A stretch of DNA of 64,000 bases from the NCBI RefSeq assembly GCF_001425685.1, contig NZ_LMCY01000026.1, forward strand, positions 58,121 to 122,120. Direction: 5' to 3'. A program made the position numbers and the translations under genes. The notes below the pieces were generated by a model. The model saw nothing but the letters and a program-made list of their open reading frames with translations. It was not told where the DNA came from and searched no databases. This DNA is from Massilia sp. Root335. Its GTDB lineage: Bacteria; Pseudomonadota; Gammaproteobacteria; Burkholderiales; Burkholderiaceae_D. Below, piece after piece: positions 17,919 to 26,667 of the stretch (positions are counted from its first letter, which is position 1; every line of letters begins with the position of its first letter).

Positions 17919-20446
17919 CGGATCTCCTCGCAACGCAGCGCGTCCTTGTCATTGGCGGCGCCGCCGACGATCCGGATATTGGTGAATGCGGCGGCAAACG
18001 GCCCGTCCGTCGCGATCCCGAACAGCGTGTCCACCTTCGTCAGGTCGGCCCCTTGCGCGACGAAGCAGGCCAGCGGAATCTTGACGGTTGCCCTGGGCAG
18101 CGTTGCAAGTCGCTTGAACACGTCCGTCAAGTTCACTTCGCCTGCGCATTTCCCGCCGCAGCCGAGCGCCATCGTGACCTTTCCGGTCGGCGCCATCTTG
18201 ACCGAGGTGTCGAACTGGAGCACGCCATCCTTCGTGGCGAAGTCGGGAAGCGCCATGGCCGTCGACGGCCGCGCTTCGATGCGCCCGGCGCCCGTCCAGG
18301 TCACCAGCTTCGCATCCTGCTGCGTGTTGACCTGCACGGTGTCGACCCGGATGGTCGGCAGCACGACGGCCTTGTTCAAGTCGGAGCCCAGCGCGACGCG
18401 CTGCGCACCGCTGACGACGTACAACGGCCAGGTCGCATGGTCGGTCTGGGTGAAGATCGGATAGGCATTGCTCGCGCCGCAGCCGCCGGCCGGATAGCGG
18501 ACGTCGAGCTTGCCGACGGTCTTCGTGCCGCGGTAATTCAGCCCGTATCCGCGCGCGAACAGGGTGTCGTGACCGCTGCGCGCCGCATCGATGCTTGCCT
18601 GGCATGCCGATCCGGGCCAGGTGAACGACAGCGTGCCGTTGAAGTCATGGGCGATCCTGCCTTTCGCGTCGCGGAACAGGACATCGGCCACGCCCTTGCC
18701 TTCGGTACCCGGCAGCCACGCCATGACAAAACTGTCGGACAGGTTCATCAGGTCGTTGACGTACAGCGGGCGGCCGGCGACGAACACCGTGACCACGGGT
18801 TTGCCCTTGCCCGCGACCGCCTGCAGGACGGCGAGATCGCCGGGGTAGCGGCTCGTGTGGCGCAACGTCCCCGTCGCGCCGATGTCGCCGGCGCCTTCCG
18901 CGTACGGCGTCTCGCCGATGACGGCGATCACGGCGTCGAATCGGGACGCGTCGATACCGGACGCGTCGGCGCTGTAGGTGACGTTGGACCTGCCGACGGC
19001 CTCGACGATGCCGGCCAGGATCGTATCGCCGTTCGGAAAATCGCTGTTCCGGTTGTCGGTTCCCTGCCACGTCAGCGTCCAGCCACCGGTCTGGTTCGGC
19101 AGGCTGTCGGCACTCTTGCCCACCACCAGGACCCGGCTGCCGCGTGCGAGGGGCAATGCCGCGCCATCGTTCTTCAGCAGGACGAGCGATTTGCGTACGG
19201 CTTCGCGCGCCAGCGCCCGTGCCTGCAAGGCATCCTGCTTGCCGGCGTAACGGTTGTCCGACGGCTTCCTGCCGAACAGTCCTGCACGCAGCTTCACCCG
19301 GACGATGCGCGTCACCGCATCGTCGATGCGCGACATCGGGATCTCGCCCTTCCTGACCTGGTCGGCGGTATTGGCGATGAAGGCTTTCCAGTCGTCCGGC
19401 ACCATGACCATGTCGATGCCGGCATTGATCGCCTGGGCGCAGCTTGCGTTGCTGCAGCCGGCCACCTGGCCGATGCCGTTCCAGTCGGAGACGACGAAGC
19501 CGTCGAAGCCCATCCTGGTCTTCAGGACGTCGGTGAGCATGGCCTTCGAACCATGCATCTTGCCGTAGTCCACGCCGGCTGCGACGTCGTCCCAGCTGTT
19601 GTAGGACGCCATGACGGTCTGTGCGCCGGCCGCCAGCGCGCCGTAATAGCCCTGGCCGTGGATGTTGATCATCTGCGCCCGGGTCGATTTGTTGTCGCCC
19701 TGGTCCTTGCCGCCGTCCGTGCCGCCGTCGCCGATGAAATGCTTGGCGGTCGCGACGACGTTGCCGTCCGCGGCAAACGTGCCCTGCAATCCCTGCACGT
19801 AGGCCCGGGCATACGCGTTCACCAGCGTGCCGTCCTCGGAAAAGCTCTCGTAGGTACGGCCCCAGCGAACATCCCGCACGACGGCGAGGGTCGGCGCAAA
19901 CACCCAGGCGATGCCGGTCGCACGGGTCGCCTTGGCGACCGCGGCGCCGATCCGGCCGACGAGGCGGCTGTCATGGGCCGCCCCGAGGCCGATATTGTGC
20001 GGGAACTGGGTCGCGCCGAAGACATTGCTGTTGCCATGAATCGCATCGATGCCCCAGATGACGGGCACCTTGGCTTTCATGTCGGTGGACACCGACGCCT
20101 CGTAATAGCGATCGGCCAGGGCCAGCCACGCCGCCGCGGTCGCATGCTTGTTCCCGCCCGGCCAGCTGCCGCCGCCATTCAGTATGGAGCCGAGATAGTA
20201 GCGGCGTACATCGTCGGGCGATGCCGTCTTGATCTCGGCCTGCGTCATCTGGCCGATCTTCTGTTCGAGCGTCATGCCCGACACGATGGCCGCCACCCGG
20301 GCTTCGAGTGCCGGGTCGGCAGCGATTGCACTCTTGACGCGCGGCCAATCGGCGAGCTGGACCGTGGACGGGTCCGCAAGCGCGGTGCTCGCGGAGAAGG
20401 AAGTGAGCGCCAAGGTTGAAGCAAGAATGGACTGTCGTATTTTCAT
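17915..20446 (-). CDS. Exported GH3 glucan beta-glucosidase with extra C-terminal domain
   Basis: The 843-residue protein has a signal peptide ending near ALAD (residue 25). The GH3 barrel holds KHFIGDGGTDGGKDQGD near residue 235 and the nucleophile Asp321 in GFVVSDWNGIG. The second domain (about 400-640) contains KSLVLLKNDGAALPL and an E-x-PYAEGAGD loop, typical of ExoP/CelD-like exo-1,3/1,4-glucanases. The last 170 residues form a galactose-binding-like carbohydrate module. I chose the ATG at 20446 for the signal peptide, although its ribosome site is weak. This enzyme likely acts on longer beta-glucans and the BglX-like enzyme on short ones. Confidence 0.92.
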   Translation of the reverse strand: MKIRQSILASTLALTSFSASTALADPSTVQLADWPRVKSAIAADPALEARVAAIVSGMTLEQKIGQMTQAEIKTASPDDVRRYYLGSILNGGGSWPGGNKHATAAAWLALADRYYEASVSTDMKAKVPVIWGIDAIHGNSNVFGATQFPHNIGLGAAHDSRLVGRIGAAVAKATRATGIAWVFAPTLAVVRDVRWGRTYESFSEDGTLVNAYARAYVQGLQGTFAADGNVVATAKHFIGDGGTDGGKDQGDNKSTRAQMINIHGQGYYGALAAGAQTVMASYNSWDDVAAGVDYGKMHGSKAMLTDVLKTRMGFDGFVVSDWNGIGQVAGCSNASCAQAINAGIDMVMVPDDWKAFIANTADQVRKGEIPMSRIDDAVTRIVRVKLRAGLFGRKPSDNRYAGKQDALQARALAREAVRKSLVLLKNDGAALPLARGSRVLVVGKSADSLPNQTGGWTLTWQGTDNRNSDFPNGDTILAGIVEAVGRSNVTYSADASGIDASRFDAVIAVIGETPYAEGAGDIGATGTLRHTSRYPGDLAVLQAVAGKGKPVVTVFVAGRPLYVNDLMNLSDSFVMAWLPGTEGKGVADVLFRDAKGRIAHDFNGTLSFTWPGSACQASIDAARSGHDTLFARGYGLNYRGTKTVGKLDVRYPAGGCGASNAYPIFTQTDHATWPLYVVSGAQRVALGSDLNKAVVLPTIRVDTVQVNTQQDAKLVTWTGAGRIEARPSTAMALPDFATKDGVLQFDTSVKMAPTGKVTMALGCGGKCAGEVNLTDVFKRLATLPRATVKIPLACFVAQGADLTKVDTLFGIATDGPFAAAFTNIRIVGGAANDKDALRCEEIR

Positions 20447-20556
20447 GGTTAAGGTAAAAGGGTTCGGCGCCGCGTCATCCGTGGATGGCGCACAAACAAG
20501 CGCGTGCAATGGCGAGACGGGACACGAGCGGCGGATGAAAGACCGGGGGCCGGCGC

Positions 20557-22077
20557 CTACGCCGGCACGGCGAGGCCGGCAACGAGATCCGCATGCATCG
20601 GCATGGTGGCCACGCAACGGCGCACGACGTCGCGGACATCATCGGCAAACGCCTGCAGGCGCTGCAGCGGATGGATATCGCAAACCGGGTGATACCCGCT
20701 CGGGACCAAACCCTGTCCGAGCATGACCTGCACCCAGCTCGCTTCGCGGAACAGTTCCATCTCGGTCCGATAGACCCGCGCATTGGTGGCGAACAGCGCC
20801 ATCTTTTCGGCCAGCGTGTCGGGGATCGGCATCTGCCGGCAATAGTTCCAGAATGGCGAATCGGCGCGCGTCGTGAGCTTGTAATGCAGGATGATGAAGT
20901 CGCGGATGCGTTCGAGTTCGAACTGCGTCTGGCGGTTGTACACGGCGATGTCGGCGGCGTCGAGGCCTGCATGAGGAAACAGGTCCATCAACCGGGTAAT
21001 CGCCGACTGGACCAGGTGAATGCTGGTCGATTCCAGCGGCTCGACGAAGCCGCTCGACAAGCCGATGGCAACGCAGTTGCCGACCCAGGTGCGCTTTCTG
21101 CGGCCGGCGGCAAACCGGATCAATCGCGGCTCGGCCAGCGGCTTGCCGTCGAGCGTACTCAGCAGAACATCGGCCGCGTCGCCGTCCTGCATGAAGGCGC
21201 TCGAATACACGTGGCCGTTGCCGATGCGATGCTGCAGCGGTATCCGCCATTGCCATCCCGCGGACCGTGCAGTCGAACGCGTGTACGGCGACGGTGGCAA
21301 GGCCGGTTCCGACGGCACGGCAAGCGCGCGATCGCACGGCAACCAATGCGACCAGTCCTCGAAGCCGGCCGCGCAGGCTTGCTCGATCAGCAGCGCGCGC
21401 GCGCCGGAACAATCGATGAACAAATCCCCTTCGATCAGCCTACCACCGGCCAGGCGCAGGCCCGCGATGTTGCCGTTGTGCGGATCGCGCAAGACCTCGT
21501 CGATACGGCCTTCGGTCCGCACGACGCCCTGCTGCTCGGCGCGCCGGCGCAAATAGCGGCCGTACCGATTCGCATCGAAATGAAATGCATGGCCAATCTC
21601 GCCGAGCGGCGAATGCGCCATGTCCGGCCGCGGCCGCATGAAACGGCCTTGGAGGGCCGCTACCGAATTGACCGAGTAATCCGCGAAATCATGAGCGAGC
21701 CCGGCCTTGCGCAAGCGCAGCCAGTACTGATGGAACGGCAGCCCGTCGATCGGCCGCCCGACGTCGCTGAACCCGTGAAAATATCGGCTGCCCGGGGCGT
21801 TCCAGTCGACGAATTCGATACCGAGCTTGAACGTGCCCTTCGTCTCCCGAAGAAACTCGTCTTCGCTGATGCCCAGCGCCGCATTGAATGCCCTGATCGC
21901 GGGAATCGTTCCCTCGCCGACGCCGACGGTACCGATCTCCTCGGATTCGACCAGTTCGATCTCCCAGTGTTGACGCCCTTCGTCGCGCAGCAGGAGTCTG
22001 GACAGCGCGGCCGCAACCATCCATCCCGCCGAGCCGCCGCCAACGACGACGACGCGCCGCAATTGTTTCAGTGACAT
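20557..22077 (-). CDS. Flavin-dependent tryptophan-halogenase-like protein 1
   Basis: The 506-residue protein opens with the FAD motif VVVVGGGSAGW. Halogenase features are present: the Lys of GTFKLGIEF (equivalent to PrnA Lys79), the WxWxIP motif as GWQWRIPLQ, and the catalytic Glu/Ser of EPLESTSIH. Such enzymes need reduced FAD from a separate reductase and halogenate indoles or similar aromatics. It sits in a sugar operon between the TonB receptor and a GH3 gene. TonB-receptor-linked halogenase homologues are known in Caulobacterales and Xanthomonadales, but their natural substrates are mostly unknown. A second copy lies at 26668-28209. Confidence 0.88.
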   Translation of the reverse strand: MSLKQLRRVVVVGGGSAGWMVAAALSRLLLRDEGRQHWEIELVESEEIGTVGVGEGTIPAIRAFNAALGISEDEFLRETKGTFKLGIEFVDWNAPGSRYFHGFSDVGRPIDGLPFHQYWLRLRKAGLAHDFADYSVNSVAALQGRFMRPRPDMAHSPLGEIGHAFHFDANRYGRYLRRRAEQQGVVRTEGRIDEVLRDPHNGNIAGLRLAGGRLIEGDLFIDCSGARALLIEQACAAGFEDWSHWLPCDRALAVPSEPALPPSPYTRSTARSAGWQWRIPLQHRIGNGHVYSSAFMQDGDAADVLLSTLDGKPLAEPRLIRFAAGRRKRTWVGNCVAIGLSSGFVEPLESTSIHLVQSAITRLMDLFPHAGLDAADIAVYNRQTQFELERIRDFIILHYKLTTRADSPFWNYCRQMPIPDTLAEKMALFATNARVYRTEMELFREASWVQVMLGQGLVPSGYHPVCDIHPLQRLQAFADDVRDVVRRCVATMPMHADLVAGLAVPA

Positions 22078-22098
22078 TGTTATCCCCAGGTAGAGTGA

Positions 22099-22137
22099 CC
22101 GTCTGTCGGCAATACCTTGCGGGCTGCCGACAGACGG
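22099..22137. terminator. Intercistronic hairpin between TonB receptor and halogenase
   Basis: CCGTCTGTCGGCA and its exact complement TGCCGACAGACGG form a 13-bp stem with a 13-nt loop. There is no T-run, so it is more likely a partial terminator or mRNA-stabilising element that keeps receptor levels above those of downstream enzymes. Confidence 0.6.
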
Positions 22138-22153
22138 GCGCGGTAAGGCGGCG

Positions 22154-25033
22154 TCAGTGGAACTTGTAGTTCATCCCCAGGAGGAATTGCCGGCCGTAGA
22201 TGTTGTAATCCTTCGGCTGCACGATGCCGCCAAAGCCCGTACCGTCCTGGACAGTGCGATCCGGCGCATTGGTGACATTCCCGACCTGGAACATGAGCTG
22301 CAGGCCCTTCGCCGCGCCGCCCTGGATTTCGTAGCTTGCCTGCAGGTCTACCTTGTTCGAGGCAAGTGTGCGGTTCAGGAGGGTGGACCCGAACAGGTAC
22401 GCGTATTCCCCTCGATAGTCCGAACGGTAGCGGTCATTGATGCGGAATGAGTAGCCATTACGTTCGTAGTACAAGGTCAGACCGCCAACCCATTTCGACA
22501 AGCCAGGCAGCGTTTGCCAGGAATCCGTCGAATTCGGACCGCTCGGCTTGATGGAGCTGTCGGTAAAGGACGCCGTAGCGATCGCGCCGAACCCCGCCAG
22601 CATGGGATTCACGAGTTCACCGTCGAGTGTTGCGCTCAATTCGGCCCCGCGCACGCGGCCGCCGTTTCCGTTCGCCTGGGTCGAGTAGGTACCCATATTC
22701 GTCACCGGCACAATCGCGGGCGTCGGATTGATATACCCGCTGAAGTCGTAAGGAATGGTGGAGTTGTAGATGTAGCTGTCCAGCTTTTTGTAGAACAAGG
22801 CCCCCGACACATAGCTGCGCTTGCCGAAATACTGTTCAAGAGAGATGTCGAGCGATTTCGCGCGCCACGGTTGCAGCTTCGGATTGCCGCCGCCGCCCGA
22901 CCACAGGTGCGTACTGAGGTCCACGCCAACCCCGGCGGCCGCATTCATGTCGTCGATGCGCGGACGCGCCATTGTTTTTGCAGCACCCAGGCGGAGCTTG
23001 CGGTCGCCCCCGATGTCGGCAACCAGGTTCAGGCTCGGCAGGTAGTCGTTGTAGTGCGTACCCGGGTCGATGGTGCCGATGATGTATCCCGCGGCGTCGA
23101 ACGCATAGGCGGTGGAATCCTGCCTGGTATGGATCGCCTGCACGCCGACATTGCCGTGCAGGGGAATGCCGCCGATCGCGGTGTCGATGTCCAGCTTGAC
23201 GTACGCGGTCGAGACCTTTTCGTGAACGCCGAACGTCTTGCCATTGTCGCCACCCGGTCCGAGACTGGGATTCGTCACCATGTTGTAGAAATTGGCGGCG
23301 ACCGCGTTGACGTCATAACTCAATACCGACGGTACGCCCACAAAATCGAGAGAAGTCGGCGTCGTCAGGACCGACGACGGCAGCTGCCGCGCCAATATCC
23401 CGTCCTTCACCCTTGCGAAATCGACGTGGAAATTGCGCGTCTTGTCGCGGCGCGACAGATTGATACCGAAATCGATTTTGTCGAATATGCTCCACTCGAC
23501 GTCCCGCGTGGCCTGCAAGCGGAGCGCGCGAATGGTGTCCATCTGTTCGTTGTACTGCTTTCTTCCCAACTGGGGCGTGCCGACGCCGCCCCAGCCGACC
23601 GGATCGCTCAACAAGATTGTCGTGGGATCGGATAGCGAGTTGTGGAAGGAGAAGGTCGGGAATCCGGAACCGGTGGGCGTGACGAGGTCGAACGTCGGCG
23701 ACGTGGTCGCACCGGCGTAGGTCTCGAACTGGCTCTCGGCGCGGTTGGCGCTCGAGTAACTCAAATCGGCGGTCGCGCGCCATTCGCCTATCCTCTTGTC
23801 GATGTTCCATCCGGCCGATTTAAGCGCGTCATCGCGTGTGTTGTAATCGTTGCGAACAACGCCGTTGGTGACGAAGTTGGACGTCACCGAGGTGACGACC
23901 GGCTGCCCGCCGGCGTCGGTTGTGCCGACGTTACTGAACGTGCTGCCAGGGTAGCCCCAGCCGTCGCCCAGGCTACCCATCAAACCGCGCATCACTTCGA
24001 CGTTCTTGAACTTCGAGTAATACAAGTCCAGCGAACTGTGCAGATCGGTCCCCGGCTTGTACTCGAGCGACGCCATCAGTCCATTCCGCGTGTCGTTCCG
24101 CGAAATCGATTCGGCCTGGAAGCCGGACAGATAGTAGGCATTTCCCGGACTCGTTCCAGCGATGGGACGGCAACCCCAATCGGTCTGGTGCGCTATGCAA
24201 TTCGAATCCGTCTGCCATCCCCAGGCCTGATAGCCGTGCTGCTGTCCAGGCGCATCGAGGTGCGCAAATCCGACGGCGAGGCCGATGGTGCGGTGCGCGA
24301 ACTGGTCGATATACGAGATACTGAAGCGCTTGCCGTTCGCCGACGTTCCGCCGTACCCGTGATTGAGATCGCCGAGAGAATTGTGCTCGCCGCGGATATT
24401 CAGTGCGAACGTACGCTCGCGGAATGCGAGCGGACGCACCGTATTCAGGTCGACCGTTCCCGACAAGCCCTGCCCGAGCAGGGCCGCGTCCGGCGTCTTG
24501 TAGACGACGACCGCCGAGATAAGCTCGGCGGGATATTGGTCGAATTCCACGCCGCGATTGGTGCCGACCGATGCCTGCTCGCGGCCGTTAAGGACGGTGC
24601 CGGCAAAATCGGGCGCCAGGCCGCGAATCGCGATGACTTGAGCACGACCGTTGACCTGCTGCGCCGCCAGGCCCGGCATGCGTGCCATGGCTTCCGCGAT
24701 ACTGATATCCGGCAGCTTGCCGATATCCTCGGACGTGATCGCTTCAACGATCGAGTCGGAATTCTTCTTTTTGCTGATCGAGCCTTCGATACCGGCACGA
24801 ATGCCCGTCACGACAACGGACTGCACATCGGATGCCCCTTGCGCCTGGCCAGAACTCGCATTGTCCGCCTGCTGCGCCAGTGCTGGCGCCTGGATCAGCG
24901 TCAAAGTCCCGCCGAGCAGACCGGCGCACACCGCTGCAATCGGCCGTAAGCGAAAGCGCGTCGGTTCTGCGGACTTCTTGACTGTTTGATACGTTCCGGC
25001 GCGTTTGGACAAACGGCCCTGTGTGGTAGGCAT
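22154..25033 (-). CDS. TonB-dependent receptor for a carbohydrate, Caulobacter type
   Basis: The 959-residue outer-membrane protein has a signal segment near residues 25-52, then SVVVTGIRAGIE (TonB-box region) and a plug with SIVEAITSEDIGKLPDISIAEA and IAIRGLAPDF. The rest is a large beta-barrel ending FLLGMNYKFH. The SEDIGKLPD plug motif is typical of TonB receptors in carbohydrate loci. I chose the ATG at 25033: GGAGAC lies upstream, and an in-frame start at 25198 would begin inside an operator palindrome and add 55 residues before the signal peptide. It is the first gene of the catabolic operon after the LacI gene and probably takes up a beta-glucan oligomer. Confidence 0.93.
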   Translation of the reverse strand: MPTTQGRLSKRAGTYQTVKKSAEPTRFRLRPIAAVCAGLLGGTLTLIQAPALAQQADNASSGQAQGASDVQSVVVTGIRAGIEGSISKKKNSDSIVEAITSEDIGKLPDISIAEAMARMPGLAAQQVNGRAQVIAIRGLAPDFAGTVLNGREQASVGTNRGVEFDQYPAELISAVVVYKTPDAALLGQGLSGTVDLNTVRPLAFRERTFALNIRGEHNSLGDLNHGYGGTSANGKRFSISYIDQFAHRTIGLAVGFAHLDAPGQQHGYQAWGWQTDSNCIAHQTDWGCRPIAGTSPGNAYYLSGFQAESISRNDTRNGLMASLEYKPGTDLHSSLDLYYSKFKNVEVMRGLMGSLGDGWGYPGSTFSNVGTTDAGGQPVVTSVTSNFVTNGVVRNDYNTRDDALKSAGWNIDKRIGEWRATADLSYSSANRAESQFETYAGATTSPTFDLVTPTGSGFPTFSFHNSLSDPTTILLSDPVGWGGVGTPQLGRKQYNEQMDTIRALRLQATRDVEWSIFDKIDFGINLSRRDKTRNFHVDFARVKDGILARQLPSSVLTTPTSLDFVGVPSVLSYDVNAVAANFYNMVTNPSLGPGGDNGKTFGVHEKVSTAYVKLDIDTAIGGIPLHGNVGVQAIHTRQDSTAYAFDAAGYIIGTIDPGTHYNDYLPSLNLVADIGGDRKLRLGAAKTMARPRIDDMNAAAGVGVDLSTHLWSGGGGNPKLQPWRAKSLDISLEQYFGKRSYVSGALFYKKLDSYIYNSTIPYDFSGYINPTPAIVPVTNMGTYSTQANGNGGRVRGAELSATLDGELVNPMLAGFGAIATASFTDSSIKPSGPNSTDSWQTLPGLSKWVGGLTLYYERNGYSFRINDRYRSDYRGEYAYLFGSTLLNRTLASNKVDLQASYEIQGGAAKGLQLMFQVGNVTNAPDRTVQDGTGFGGIVQPKDYNIYGRQFLLGMNYKFH

Positions 25034-25183
25034 AACCCTGTCTCCTTCGGTATTGATATTGGTGTTACGGCAGATGACCAGAATCGCGGCGTTCGGGCCG
25101 GCCGTTCGCCCGGCCGGCAAATCGCTTGCGGCGCCGGACATCTGCATTCCGGCACCGTGTTCACGTTTTACGGAATGCATGAT

Positions 25184-25197
25184 TGGAATGCATTCCA
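25184..25197. promoter_or_regulatory. LacI-type operator 1, perfect palindrome
   Basis: TGGAATGCATTCCA is a perfect 14-bp palindrome 150 bp upstream of the receptor start. A half-site GGAATGCAT lies beside it at 25172-25180. The same palindrome recurs at 25347-25360. Confidence 0.7.
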
Positions 25198-25346
25198 TTT
25201 CTTCCCAAGATTACCTGCTTGCGATTTGTCGTCTTAACGATTATCGAAGCGTCGTGCCAATATTCGAAAGGCGGCTGTCGGCCAGACCGCAAGAACGATC
25301 GATCGGATCGTCGGCCTCGCACCCTGCGATCGAGGCAGCTTCGAAT

Positions 25347-25360
25347 TGGAATGCATTCCA
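25347..25360. promoter_or_regulatory. LacI-type operator 2, perfect palindrome
   Basis: Exact second copy of TGGAATGCATTCCA, centred 163 bp from operator 1. Two identical sites near a promoter suit DNA looping by a tetrameric or paired LacI repressor. Confidence 0.7.
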
Positions 25361-25514
25361 CTTTTGATCGAATGCATACGGCGGTCTCATGTCATGCAAA
25401 TGACGGCTGCTTTCGCATCTTGCTTTCCGGATGCAACACAACCGTCATGGAAATCGAAAGAATCGAAACATTTGCCAGCATCGCCTATGAAAACCAGTCG
25501 CTCTGAAGTCAGAA

Positions 25515-25528
25515 TGGAATCGATTCCA
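25515..25528. promoter_or_regulatory. LacI-type operator 3, variant palindrome
   Basis: TGGAATCGATTCCA keeps the outer half-sites of operators 1 and 2 but has a CG centre. It lies just downstream of the LacI gene, 168 bp from operator 2, with an A/T-rich stretch (ATATATATTCTC) next to it that may be the promoter core. Confidence 0.65.
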
Positions 25529-25625
25529 ATATTAGTGATCAGTATAGATATATATTCTCTTCCATGTCAATGCCAGCGATGCAGCCTGTCGTTTTCCTGA
25601 GAGTCCGCCGGCGCCTGCCCGACGG

Positions 25626-26654
25626 CTAGGCTTGTGCCGGCCCCACGTCCGGCGCTTTTGCCAGCGAGTCGCGATATGCCATACTGATCGGAAAGCTCCG
25701 TGCGACCGGCCGCCTCAAATGGTAACAATGGTTGAGCAAGGCGTTGACCGCGCTGATGACGACCTCCCGCCAGGGAACATGCACGGTCGTCAACCGCGGC
25801 GCCAGGAATTCGGCGAGCGGCGTGTCGTCGTAACCGACGACCGAGACGTCGCGCGGCACGGCAATACCCGCTCCATGAAGATACGATAGCGCGCCGACCG
25901 CCATTTCGTCGTTGGCGCAAAAGAGCCCAGTAAACTTGTATCCGGACGCCAGGAGTTCCCTCGCCCCATCCCGGCCGCCTTCGGTCGTAAAGTCGCGCTC
26001 CGTCATCCATATGGCCGACACGTCGACGCCATTGCCCGCCAGTTCCGAAAGAAACCCGTCGACGCGCTCGACGTTGTCGGGAGAAGTCGACGGGCCTGTG
26101 ATAACGGCGATCCGACGATGGCCATGGTCCAGGAATGCGCGCGCCGCGAGTGCGCCCCCTTGCCGGTGGTCGATCGCAAAACACTGATCGGGGATACCGT
26201 TCAAATGTTGATTCATGACGACCATGCGGGACTCTTTCTTGACGAACGCGAGGATATCCTCGTCCGAGAGCGCACCGGTCATCACGATGATGCCGTCGCA
26301 GCCGCGTGCCAACAGGAATTCGATGCCGTCGATCGCCTGGCGCCGCCCGTCACCGGCCCCTGAGCCGAATGCAATGACCGTGTTCAGGCCGACTTCCCGC
26401 AACACCATGTCGATCGCTGAAAGGATGGGCGTGAAAAACGTCCCCTTCAGCGCCGGGATGTAGACACCGATCATCTTCGACGATCCGGACAGCAGTGATC
26501 GCGCCGCGTGCGACGGGCGATAATCCAGTTGCTCGATCGCCTTCCTGACGCGTTCGAGCGTCGCCGGCGACACCGAACCTTTCCCGCTGACGACACGCGA
26601 CGCCGTTGCCACACCAACGCTCGCAAGTCGGGCAACATCCTTGATCGTGGCCAC
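25626..26654 (-). CDS. LacI/GalR-family transcriptional regulator
   Basis: The 342-residue repressor begins at a GTG with AAGGAA upstream, giving VATIKDVARLASVGVATASR, the standard LacI helix-turn-helix at the very N-terminus. Residues 60-330 form the periplasmic-binding-protein-like sensor: IGVYIPAL, FCANDEMAVGALSYL and VSVVGYDDTPLAEFL. It very likely binds the TGGAAT/ATTCCA palindromes between it and the receptor gene and is released by a sugar from the pathway. It is 13 bp after the halogenase-like gene 26668-28209, so both form one transcript. The broken LacI gene at 1-382 is a close relative. Confidence 0.92.
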   Translation of the reverse strand: MATIKDVARLASVGVATASRVVSGKGSVSPATLERVRKAIEQLDYRPSHAARSLLSGSSKMIGVYIPALKGTFFTPILSAIDMVLREVGLNTVIAFGSGAGDGRRQAIDGIEFLLARGCDGIIVMTGALSDEDILAFVKKESRMVVMNQHLNGIPDQCFAIDHRQGGALAARAFLDHGHRRIAVITGPSTSPDNVERVDGFLSELAGNGVDVSAIWMTERDFTTEGGRDGARELLASGYKFTGLFCANDEMAVGALSYLHGAGIAVPRDVSVVGYDDTPLAEFLAPRLTTVHVPWREVVISAVNALLNHCYHLRRPVARSFPISMAYRDSLAKAPDVGPAQA

Positions 26655-26667
26655 GATTTCCTTGAAA

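Noticed and set aside
25034..25198. Earlier start for the TonB receptor
   Set aside because: It would begin inside operator 1 and put 55 residues before the signal peptide; a better start with GGAGAC is at 25033.
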